This document shows, piece by piece, positions 1 to 5,458 of a stretch of DNA of 9,234 nt. The translations under genes were made by a program, and so were the position numbers. The DNA is from an uncultured Rhodospirillaceae bacterium (GTDB lineage Bacteria > Pseudomonadota > Alphaproteobacteria > Rhodospirillales > Casp-alpha2): the NCBI GenBank assembly GCA_913048145.1, contig CAJWVP010000099.1:1-9234 (forward strand), written 5' to 3'. The first letter of the stretch is position 1. The number at the start of each line of letters is the position of its first letter. The notes beneath the pieces were generated by a model. That model was not told the origin of the DNA. It searched no databases and worked only from the letters and a program-made list of their open reading frames with translations.

Positions 1-180
1 GCGCTGGAACGTTTCGTCACCCTGGACCAGGGGGTCCTGGAACGGCGCGAGCGTTTGGAGCAGCTTCGTGCGCTCGAGAACGGGCTCCGCGTCTACGCCG
101 CGCGCGTTGACACAATGCCGCTCGGTGTTGATACTCCGAGTGATTTGGAACGCGCCCGGGCCGACCTGAGCGCGTCTTAG
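1..180 (+). CDS. kdsB: 3-deoxy-manno-octulosonate cytidylyltransferase (CMP-Kdo synthetase), C-terminal fragment
   Basis: The gene begins before the window; the visible 59 codons end at TAG 178-180. KdsB activates Kdo with CTP to give CMP-Kdo in the cytoplasm, the step before Kdo is added to lipid A of the outer membrane lipopolysaccharide. The visible tail matches the end of KdsB proteins: LERFVTL, then an LExRExLEQLRALENG-type helix, and the near-terminal VDTMPLGVDTPSDLERAR segment. The G-V-D-T-P motif is typical of this nucleotidyltransferase family. No active-site region is visible because the N-terminal three quarters are missing. The stop is 32 nt before pheA on the same strand, so the two are probably cotranscribed, an order often seen in alphaproteobacteria. 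Confidence 0.9.
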   Translation, partial: ALERFVTLDQGVLERRERLEQLRALENGLRVYAARVDTMPLGVDTPSDLERARADLSAS

Positions 181-212
181 TTCTGTGAATGGGTTCAGGA
201 ACTTAGGCGATC

Positions 213-1079
213 ATGGCCGACCCGAACAACACCATCGCCTTTCAAGGCGCACCGGGCGCCAATTCGGACATGGCCTGTCGTGCGGTCTACCCCGAGATGG
301 AAACGCGGCCGTGCAACGCCTTTGAGGACGCCTTCGAGGCTGTCACCTCAGCGCGAGCAAAATACGCCATGATCCCTATCGATAATTCGGTGGCGGGGCG
401 CGTCGCCGACATCCACCACCTGATGCCAGATTCGGGCCTATACATCATTGGTGAGCACTATCAACGGGTAAACCATCAACTTCTGGCCGTGCCGGGCACC
501 ATCATCAACGACATTACCCACGTGCACAGTCACATCCATGCCCTTAATCAGTGCCGGAAACTGATCCGTGAACTGGGCGTCCAGCCGGTGGTTCACGCCG
601 ACACAGCGGGCGCGGCACGTGACATCGCCGAATGGGCTGACAAGACTCAGGCGGCGCTGAGTTCGTCCCTGGCGGCGGGGCTTTATGGTCTAGACACGCT
701 GCGTGACGAGGCCGAAGACGCTGCCCATAACACCACCCGTTTCGTCATCATGTCGCGCGAACCGCACGTGCCCTCGCAAGGTTCGGCGGAAATGGTCACC
801 ACCTTCGTCTTCCGGGTCCGCAACGTACCGGCGTCGCTGTACAAGGCCCTGGGTGGGTTCGCTACCAACGGGGTCAACATGACAAAGCTGGAAAGCTATG
901 TGGATGAGGATTTTGTCGCTGCCCAATTTTACGCGGACGTCGAAGGCCATCCAGAGGATATGCTGCTTAAGCTAGCGCTGGAAGAGCTTCATTTTTTCAC
1001 CCATGAGGTCCGCATTCTTGGCACCTACCCGGCGCATCCGTTCCGTCTGGCTATCGCCAACGGTAATAGGAAGGACTAG
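213..1079 (+). CDS. pheA: Prephenate dehydratase, monofunctional, with ACT regulatory domain
   Basis: This enzyme decarboxylates and dehydrates prephenate to phenylpyruvate, the committed step of phenylalanine synthesis in the cytoplasm. The 288-residue protein has the dehydratase domain at about residues 6-185. It shows the FQGAPGA start, the IPIDNSVAGRV segment (54-64, usually PIENS), DTAGAA (130-135) and the catalytic TRF triad at 175-177. An ACT domain follows at about 195-272, with the GVNMTKLESY stretch (220-229) in place of the ESRP phenylalanine-binding motif of E. coli PheA; this variant is usual in alphaproteobacterial homologues. There is no chorismate mutase domain. The ATG at 213 has a short AGG five bases upstream, which is acceptable but weak. 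The ACT domain suggests feedback inhibition by phenylalanine, though this is inferred from the family. It follows kdsB closely and ends convergent to the dioxygenase gene. Confidence 0.95.
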   Translation: MADPNNTIAFQGAPGANSDMACRAVYPEMETRPCNAFEDAFEAVTSARAKYAMIPIDNSVAGRVADIHHLMPDSGLYIIGEHYQRVNHQLLAVPGTIINDITHVHSHIHALNQCRKLIRELGVQPVVHADTAGAARDIAEWADKTQAALSSSLAAGLYGLDTLRDEAEDAAHNTTRFVIMSREPHVPSQGSAEMVTTFVFRVRNVPASLYKALGGFATNGVNMTKLESYVDEDFVAAQFYADVEGHPEDMLLKLALEELHFFTHEVRILGTYPAHPFRLAIANGNRKD

Positions 1080-1085
1080 CGGGCA

Positions 1086-1113
1086 ACTACTGGGGAACGC
1101 CGACTCCAGTGGT
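1086..1113 (+). terminator. Candidate terminator hairpin between pheA and the dioxygenase gene
   Basis: ACTACTGG (1086-1093) can pair with CCAGTGGT (1106-1113), with one G-U pair. Two further inner pairs (1094-1105 as G-U and 1095-1104) give a stem of about 10 bp with an 8-nt loop. On the plus strand the stem is followed by an A/T-rich run ending in TTTT at 1124-1127. The tail is interrupted, so it is not a textbook rho-independent terminator. Its place in the 48-bp gap between two converging genes fits a terminator for pheA, possibly acting in both directions. Confidence 0.4.
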
Positions 1114-1127
1114 GGAAATTCAATTTT

Positions 1128-1928
1128 CTACTCCGCGGCTACGGACTGCTGTGCGATCAATTCGTTCAGGCAATTGTCTGGAAGCGGTTTAATCGGTGCG
1201 AAATCGCGGTGCGCGATCCATTCCTCTCGATTGAAGGCCCTGATGTGGTTGTCCACGTGACACAGCGACAGATACACGATGGTGCGGCCGAACGGCGAGA
1301 TGTTTGGTGGGCTCGCGTGTACCAGCAGGGATGAGAACATGAGCATGCTACCGGCCGGGCCCGTGGGCGCGACGCAGCCGCTGTCTTCGGCCAGTTTGGT
1401 GACCGTTTCGCGGTCCAGAGTCCAGAGCGGGTAACTGGTCGTTTCCAGGTCGTGGCCGGCGTCAACAATGCCGAGCTTGTGGCTGCCCGGAATGAACAAG
1501 AGTGGGCCATTTGCGGCTGTCACGTCGTCGAGGAACACGGCGATGTTCATGGCTCGTGGTTCCGGCATGTCATCATCGCGCGCCCAGGTGCCATAATCCT
1601 GGTGCCATTGCCAGACGTCGCCATCGAAGGCCGCCTTGGCGTTCACCTTGTACTGGTGCATGTAGACTTGGCCGTCGAGAAGCTGTTCGACCGGTTCGAT
1701 TAGGCGCGGATGCGCACCGAGCCGCCGGAAGGGTTCGTTATAGGTGTGCGCCGCAAAGGCTGTCCGAGCGACACCGGAACTCTCCCGCCAAACTTCCTGA
1801 CGATCCATGGCATAGACTTCGTCGGCAGCCTGCTTCAAAAGCGCAGCCTCCTCGGTGGAGAATTTGCTAGGGAAAAATAGATACCCTTCCTCGTCGAACT
1901 GTTTCAGTTCCGCTTGCGTCAATTTCAT
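1128..1928 (-). CDS. Phytanoyl-CoA dioxygenase (PhyH) family Fe(II)/2-oxoglutarate oxygenase
   Basis: This is a predicted non-heme iron dioxygenase that couples 2-oxoglutarate decarboxylation to hydroxylation of an unknown small substrate. The 266-residue protein shows the iron ligands H109 and D111 in WHQDYGTW and the distal H204 in LLVHASPPN. R215 eleven residues later probably binds the 2-oxoglutarate carboxylate. The NGPLLFIPGSHK segment (140-151) is typical of the PhyH and ectoine hydroxylase (EctD) group. The WHxDxxTW pattern resembles EctD, but the EctD continuation (HxEDGMP) is only partly kept as ARDDDMP, and no ectoine synthesis genes are nearby, so I do not call it ectD. I chose the ATG at 1928 because GGAGG lies 7 nt upstream. 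An ATG at 1961 in the same frame would add 11 residues but lacks this advantage. The gene converges on pheA and is divergent from dinB. Confidence 0.85.
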   Translation of the reverse strand: MKLTQAELKQFDEEGYLFFPSKFSTEEAALLKQAADEVYAMDRQEVWRESSGVARTAFAAHTYNEPFRRLGAHPRLIEPVEQLLDGQVYMHQYKVNAKAAFDGDVWQWHQDYGTWARDDDMPEPRAMNIAVFLDDVTAANGPLLFIPGSHKLGIVDAGHDLETTSYPLWTLDRETVTKLAEDSGCVAPTGPAGSMLMFSSLLVHASPPNISPFGRTIVYLSLCHVDNHIRAFNREEWIAHRDFAPIKPLPDNCLNELIAQQSVAAE

Positions 1929-1999
1929 GGGATAGCCTCCATCTAGCTTACAGGATATCACATCTCCAAATTTCTGGGACGAGCATTTAAGTTCCGGTG

Positions 2000-2029
2000 A
2001 TCATGGAGTTGACGATGCCTGTGTGTCAA
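2000..2029 (-). promoter_or_regulatory. Candidate sigma70-type promoter for the dioxygenase gene
   Basis: On the minus strand a perfect TTGACA (2029-2024) is followed after 18 nt by CATGAT (2005-2000), which matches TATAAT at four of six positions. Transcription would start near 1993, giving a leader of about 65 nt before the dioxygenase ATG at 1928. The -35 element lies in one arm of an inverted repeat. Prediction by eye only. Confidence 0.4.
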
Positions 2030-2031
2030 CT
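2007..2031. promoter_or_regulatory. Inverted repeat AGTTGAC-N11-GTCAACT, possible operator
   Basis: AGTTGAC at 2007-2013 and its exact reverse complement GTCAACT at 2025-2031 are separated by 11 nt. The centre-to-centre spacing of 18 bp is too long for one helical turn and too short for two, but it fits several dimeric repressors. The right arm contains the -35 box of the candidate dioxygenase promoter, so a bound protein would be placed to control that gene. No regulator gene is adjacent, so the binding protein is unknown. Confidence 0.4.
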
Positions 2032-2051
2032 TGAGCCGGATGGCTGGAGAC

Positions 2052-2080
2052 TTGACTCGGCGATGATGAATGGACATCTT
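2052..2080 (+). promoter_or_regulatory. Candidate promoter for dinB
   Basis: TTGACT (2052-2057) matches the -35 consensus at five of six positions. A poor -10 candidate, CATCTT (2075-2080), follows after 17 nt. Transcription would start near 2087, directly at the LexA-type box at 2088-2102, which would fit repression by LexA. The -10 element is weak, so the exact promoter is uncertain. Confidence 0.3.
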
Positions 2081-2087
2081 TAAATAA

Positions 2088-2102
2088 GAACAAAAATCGA
2101 AC
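2088..2102 (+). promoter_or_regulatory. LexA-type SOS box (GAAC-N7-GAAC) upstream of dinB
   Basis: GAAC (2088-2091), seven bases (AAAAATC), then GAAC (2099-2102). This direct-repeat form, equivalent to GTTC-N7-GTTC on the other strand, is the known alphaproteobacterial LexA recognition motif and differs from the CTGT-N8-ACAG box of E. coli. It lies 13 nt before the dinB ATG, where LexA binding would block transcription start or early elongation. dinB is a classical SOS gene, so position, sequence and gene function agree. That LexA binds here is inferred. Confidence 0.7.
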
Positions 2103-2115
2103 TTTTAAAGCCGCT

Positions 2116-3351
2116 ATGGTTCTCAACGACTCCGCCAGCCCGGTCGCCATCCACCCGCTGGAACCGGTCCGCAGTCCCGCCGGACCCTCACTTTGTCGCG
2201 ATTGTTTGGGTTGGTTTCCGGATGGGCCATTGGATTGCCCCCATTGTGGTTCTATCCGTATCGTCAATCATGCGGAACTGCAGGAACTTGCCATCGCGCA
2301 TATTGACTGTGACGCCTTTTATGCTGCGGTGGAGAAACGCGACAACCCGGAACTGCGGGATAAGCCCCTGATCGTTGGTGGCACGGGTGGCCGGGGCGTG
2401 GTGACGACGGCGTGTTATATCGCGCGGCAATACGGGCCGCGATCGGCCATGCCCATGTTTAAGGCCCGCGAAATGTGCCCGCACGCGGTCATCATCTCGC
2501 CCAATATGAGTAAATACCGTGAGGTCTCCCAACAGATCCGGGCTATTTTTCTGGACGCGACGCCGGTGATCCAACCGATCTCCTTGGATGAGGCATATTT
2601 GGATTTGTCTGAAGACGCCCGCGGTCAAGCTGACGAAGCGCCGGCGACGGCTTTAGCGCTTGCGGCGGCGCGGATCGAGGCGGAAGTGGGGATCACCGTA
2701 TCCATCGGGTTGGCCTACAACAAGTTCCTGGCGAAGCTGGCCTCCGATCTGGACAAACCGCGAGGGTATTCGGTGATTGGGCGGGAAGAAGCGGTGGATT
2801 TCTTGTCGGGCCTGCCTGTGAAGAAGATCAACGGCGTAGGCGCTGTAACGGCGAAGAAGATGGCCGAACAGGGAATTGAGGTCATCGGACAGTTGCAAGC
2901 CATGTCTGAAGCTGAATTGGTTGGTCGGTACGGCAAGTTTGGCCGCCGCCTGGCAGGCTTTGTGAGCGGTGAGGATAAGCGCAAGGTCTCGTCAGGCGGG
3001 ACCGCGAAGAGCGTGTCTGCGGAAAGCACCTTCGCCACGGATCTCCGCGACGCCGCGGTCTTGAAAAAACGTGTGTGCCCCATGTGCGAGAAAGTGGCAG
3101 ATCGTCTGAAGGCCAAGGACATTGCCGGTTGGACGGTCGTTCTGAAGCTGAAGACCGCCGACTTTCAGATCCTGACCCGCAATCGCCAGTTGCCGCACCC
3201 TACGCAAAAGCGAGAGCTGATTTTTGAGCAGGCGGCGGCGCTGATCGAGGCAGAGGCCGACGGCCGCGCCTTTCGCCTCATTGGAATTGGGGTTACCGAC
3301 CTGGTACCAGCGATAGAAGCGGATCCGCCGAACCTCTTCGAAGGCCGATGA
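2116..3351 (+). CDS. dinB: DNA polymerase IV (Y-family translesion polymerase) with N-terminal zinc ribbon
   Basis: This is an error-prone polymerase that copies past damaged template bases. The 411-residue protein begins with about 58 residues not found in E. coli DinB, including a Cys4 zinc-ribbon pattern (C27, C30, C41, C44). The polymerase core starts at about residue 59. Catalytic D64 lies in IDCDAFYAAVE, where Y69 is the likely steric gate that excludes ribonucleotides. D158 and E159 lie in the second metal motif SLDEAYLDL. The VSIGLAYNKFLAKLASDLDKP palm segment, the helix-hairpin-helix KINGVGAVTAKKM and the little-finger domain follow. The extreme C-terminus (PPNLFEGR) could be a degenerate beta-clamp motif, but only the L-F pair matches. 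The ATG has no strong Shine-Dalgarno site. Zinc-ribbon DinB proteins are common in alphaproteobacteria; the role of the ribbon is unknown to me. An upstream LexA-type box suggests SOS control. Confidence 0.95.
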   Translation: MVLNDSASPVAIHPLEPVRSPAGPSLCRDCLGWFPDGPLDCPHCGSIRIVNHAELQELAIAHIDCDAFYAAVEKRDNPELRDKPLIVGGTGGRGVVTTACYIARQYGPRSAMPMFKAREMCPHAVIISPNMSKYREVSQQIRAIFLDATPVIQPISLDEAYLDLSEDARGQADEAPATALALAAARIEAEVGITVSIGLAYNKFLAKLASDLDKPRGYSVIGREEAVDFLSGLPVKKINGVGAVTAKKMAEQGIEVIGQLQAMSEAELVGRYGKFGRRLAGFVSGEDKRKVSSGGTAKSVSAESTFATDLRDAAVLKKRVCPMCEKVADRLKAKDIAGWTVVLKLKTADFQILTRNRQLPHPTQKRELIFEQAAALIEAEADGRAFRLIGIGVTDLVPAIEADPPNLFEGR

Positions 3352-3439
3352 CACTGCGGCCTCGGGGAGACTCAATTTCTGTTGAGCAACCTTGCCGCTG
3401 CGCAAATTCCGTCGAAACTGGATTTAGAGTGCGTAGTTT

Positions 3440-3808
3440 ATGTGGGCCACCGTAAACGACAAGAAAGGCGTTTTGAGCGGCCCTGAAAAGCTATCCAATA
3501 CGGAACAATCTGCGGACTCCATCTCCGTCGACCAGTTGCAAGTGCGGTTCCATGACGCGCTTGAAAACGCGCTGATCGACATGGCCTTGACCACACCTGA
3601 TGGTGGAGGTTATTCGCTGACGTCCTTGAGCCAGGTTTCCACCAACCAGCGGGCGATGGAATCTTTCCGAGGCAGGCGCGGCATGTCGTTGGGAATGTCC
3701 GCGCCCCATTCGCCGAACCGCGCGACTTCTTTAGGCGTGAACCAGCGGGCATCGGCAAGTTCGTCATCGTCGATGCCGATCTTGGTGCTGGTTGCCGTAG
3801 CCCGGTAA
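3440..3808 (+). CDS. Possible small hypothetical ORF, doubtful
   Basis: An ATG-started frame of 122 codons lies after dinB and overlaps the 3' end of nudC on the opposite strand by about 200 nt. I do not recognise the product. The first 56 codons, outside nudC, show a coding-like base pattern by hand count: G+C about 57%, 39% and 66% at codon positions 1, 2 and 3, with codons 25-51 reaching 23 of 27 at position 3. In the overlap the third positions of the two frames coincide, so the bias there comes from nudC and says nothing. There is no clear ribosome binding site; the nearest candidate, AGAG, is 10 nt upstream. It may be a real short gene, a decayed remnant, or chance. Confidence 0.2.
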   Translation: MWATVNDKKGVLSGPEKLSNTEQSADSISVDQLQVRFHDALENALIDMALTTPDGGGYSLTSLSQVSTNQRAMESFRGRRGMSLGMSAPHSPNRATSLGVNQRASASSSSSMPILVLVAVAR

Positions 3809-4569
3809 CCCAGCATGAGCGAGGCGGGAAACGGCCAGGGCTGGGATGCCATGTAGGTGACATTAGTCACCGGCAGGCCGGCCTCTTCCAAGACCTCGCG
3901 AGCCACGGCCTCCTCGAGGCTTTCACCAGGTTCTACGAACCCGGCAAGCGTCGAATACATGGCGAAGTCCCAGCGTACATGGCGGCCGAGAAGGCATCGT
4001 GGGCCTTGGCCACCGACACCGTCATCGACTACCAGCATAATGACGGCCGGGTCGGTGCGCGGATAGGATTCACGCCCGCAGGACTTGGATATGCATTTGC
4101 GCACGTGGCCGCCTTGCTGCGGTTTTGTTGGGTCGCCGCAGCGTCCGCAGAAACCGTGTGAGCGATGCCAATAGGCCAGCCCACGGGCGTAGGCCAGGAT
4201 AGCCGCCTCATCGCGCGGCAGGAGCCAGCCCGTGGCGCGCAAATCGACAAACGTCGGTTGCGGGCCGAGAAGCATTTCCAGGTCTTCTTCCACAAGGCTG
4301 GAGAGATCCGCGCCGAACAATGGCGCACCATCGATTAGCCCCAGGAACAGGACCGTATCGGCGGCGTTCAATAGACGCGTCCCAACGGCGCCCGATGGCA
4401 TCAAGGGCAGGGGTGCGGTGTCCATGCCGTCGACCAGGTTTTTGTCGCGCCATACGGGGACTACCCGCATGTTGGCGTGGTTTTCTTGCGCATTCAGCCA
4501 TTTCACGTCGTTGCGACGCATGGCTTGGCGGTCGAGGCCGCTGGCAGTGTAAATCAATCCCGGATTCAT
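3610..4569 (-). CDS. nudC: NAD(+)/NADH pyrophosphatase, Nudix family, zinc-ribbon type
   Basis: NudC splits NADH or NAD to NMN(H) plus AMP, and family members also remove NAD caps from RNA 5' ends. The 319-residue protein has an N-terminal NUDIX-like domain (about 1-135) and a zinc ribbon with C141, C144, C159 and C164. A Nudix hydrolase domain follows, in which the full Nudix box spans 210-232, with G210, E215 and the REVLEEAG core (224-231). The SQPWPFP motif at 242-248, just after the box, is the signature that separates NADH pyrophosphatases from other Nudix enzymes. I chose the ATG at 4569, giving MNPGLIYTAS, because it matches the usual start of alphaproteobacterial NudC (YTxSxLDR near the N-terminus). 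A TTG at 4605 would extend it by 12 residues. Neither has a strong ribosome binding site; AGG lies 9 nt before the ATG. Confidence 0.93.
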   Translation of the reverse strand: MNPGLIYTASGLDRQAMRRNDVKWLNAQENHANMRVVPVWRDKNLVDGMDTAPLPLMPSGAVGTRLLNAADTVLFLGLIDGAPLFGADLSSLVEEDLEMLLGPQPTFVDLRATGWLLPRDEAAILAYARGLAYWHRSHGFCGRCGDPTKPQQGGHVRKCISKSCGRESYPRTDPAVIMLVVDDGVGGQGPRCLLGRHVRWDFAMYSTLAGFVEPGESLEEAVAREVLEEAGLPVTNVTYMASQPWPFPASLMLGYRATATSTKIGIDDDELADARWFTPKEVARFGEWGADIPNDMPRLPRKDSIARWLVETWLKDVSE

Positions 4570-4884
4570 GGGCCGCAACCTGACATGGAAGCCCTGGTGG
4601 GGCAACCCGCCATAGTGGCGAGTGATCTCAATCTTGCCGACCGACGTTTCGTGATAAATTACCTATTTATAGGGTCCTTTAGGCGGGAGTGCATTTAGAA
4701 AATTCATGGGCTGCTAGTTTCGATTTCCAAGACTTGTTGCTGACGCTCCTTGCCTCGGCCTGACGGTCGGGTGCGCGAGCCTGCCGACGTGGTTGGAGAT
4801 GATCCCGTAATCTCACGCTCTACAAGCCATTAAGGCCTTTCCGAGTTGAGGATTTGGAGACATCAAAAAGTCCTTGAAGACGAT
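4570..4884. other. Intergenic region between nudC and the cupredoxin-like gene
   Basis: This divergent gap has no convincing gene. An A/T-rich stretch around 4650-4700 holds the small inverted repeat CCTAT-TT-ATAGG (4662-4673), which on the minus strand contains TATAAA (4671-4666), a possible -10 element for nudC with no good -35. A G/C-rich segment at 4763-4788 can fold into an imperfect hairpin (ACG and TCGG pairing with CCGACGT, one bulge). It has no T-run and I do not assign it a role. I see no clear promoter for the plus-strand gene at 4885. Confidence 0.4.
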
Positions 4885-5391
4885 ATGAACCGTGTCAACT
4901 GGACGAGCGTGCTGCAGGCCAACAAGCGAATTTGTGGCGTTGAATTCGAGCCCATAGTCGTTCGGTTGGAGCAAGGCTGGCCCTATGTGTTTCGGATCTG
5001 CAACCGTGATGATGCGGATCACATTTTTACCTCCATGAGGATATTCAACAATATGGGCATGGTGCGTATTACTGTGAGAGGCAACCCGCAGAGCGAGAGT
5101 TGCGTCTTTCAGATCAAATTTCCCGTGCACAATGCCTCGGAGATGTGCTTGGTGGCTGTCGGCTACGGCCGGTTCAAGATTGAGGATTCGAGCATCCCCA
5201 TCACCGTTCTGTCATGTTCGAAAGTCGTCAGCGGCGTGACCATTGTCGAGGAACGCTACTCTGTCCGCTACCAGGGACGCCTCCAAACGGTGTTGGTATC
5301 GCCGGACATGCGCTGGTATAATCCCGGTGGGAGGTTGGCTTTGGACGGACTCCTCGCCAACCCGGTCAGGTCCGGAAGGAAGCAGCCGTAA
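4885..5391 (+). CDS. Uncharacterised protein with cupredoxin-like N-terminal half; 3' end overlaps ffs
   Basis: I do not recognise this 168-residue protein as a named family. Residues 16-54 read like the first half of a cupredoxin fold: FEPIVVRLEQGWPYVFRI, then CNRDD and DHIFTS, where H46 sits at the place of the first copper ligand. The second half lacks a clear C-x(n)-H-x(n)-M ligand cluster (C73, H82, C88 and C111 are present but not in the usual pattern), so copper binding is doubtful. No signal peptide or membrane segment is visible, which is unusual for a cupredoxin. I prefer the ATG at 4885; a TTG at 4846 would add 13 residues, and neither has a strong ribosome binding site. Codon usage looks genuine up to about residue 147. 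From 5326 to the stop at 5389-5391 the frame reads through the 4.5S RNA gene, and the ffs TATAAT box encodes Y145-N146. The C-terminus may therefore be an accident of gene juxtaposition. Confidence 0.55.
   Translation: MNRVNWTSVLQANKRICGVEFEPIVVRLEQGWPYVFRICNRDDADHIFTSMRIFNNMGMVRITVRGNPQSESCVFQIKFPVHNASEMCLVAVGYGRFKIEDSSIPITVLSCSKVVSGVTIVEERYSVRYQGRLQTVLVSPDMRWYNPGGRLALDGLLANPVRSGRKQP
5293..5322 (+). promoter_or_regulatory. Promoter of the 4.5S RNA gene
   Basis: TTGGTA (5293-5298, four of six matches to TTGACA) is followed after 18 nt by a perfect TATAAT (5317-5322). Transcription would start at about 5327-5330, agreeing with the 5' end of the SRP RNA helix. The promoter lies inside the 3' part of the upstream ORF. 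Confidence 0.75.
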
Positions 5392-5427
5392 CGAGTTTCG
5401 GTTCGGGTCGATGTCCAACCTCCCACC
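5326..5427 (+). ncRNA. ffs: Signal recognition particle RNA, small bacterial 4.5S type
   Basis: This RNA pairs with the Ffh protein to form the signal recognition particle, which targets nascent membrane proteins to the inner membrane. The conserved Ffh-binding domain is unmistakable: GGTCAGG (5364-5370), a TCC/GGA stem closing a GGAA tetraloop (5374-5377), then AGCAGCC (5381-5387), nearly identical to E. coli 4.5S RNA. The ends pair perfectly over 13 bp (5326-5338 with 5415-5427, GGTGGGAGGTTGG with CCAACCTCCCACC). The roughly 102-nt length fits the short type without an Alu domain. A TATAAT box sits 3 nt upstream of the helix, so the transcript may start a few bases inside it. There is no clear T-rich terminator before dnaX. 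Location immediately upstream of dnaX is common in alphaproteobacteria. Confidence 0.95.
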
Positions 5428-5432
5428 TTAAA

Positions 5433-5450
5433 GGTGCTGAATAAGGCACC
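5433..5450 (+). other. Small hairpin between ffs and dnaX
   Basis: GGTGC (5433-5437) can pair with GCACC (5446-5450) around an 8-nt loop. It overlaps the palindrome CACCTT-A-AAGGTG (5424-5436), whose left half lies in the 3' strand of the ffs terminal helix, so the two pairings compete. No run of T follows, so it is a poor terminator. It could mark 3' processing of ffs or affect dnaX translation, since it lies just ahead of the dnaX start. Confidence 0.3.
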
Positions 5451-5458
5451 ACCAGGGA

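Noticed and set aside
1128..1928. Calling the dioxygenase ectD
   Set aside because: The ectoine hydroxylase signature is only partly kept and no ectoine synthesis gene is in view.
2188..2628. Minus-strand frame of 146 codons inside dinB
   Set aside because: It lies wholly antisense to a well supported polymerase gene and looks like a shadow of its codon bias.
3371..3386. Hairpin CTCAA-TTTCTG-TTGAG after dinB as a terminator
   Set aside because: The stem is only 5 bp, A/T-rich, and no T-run follows; it is too weak to call.
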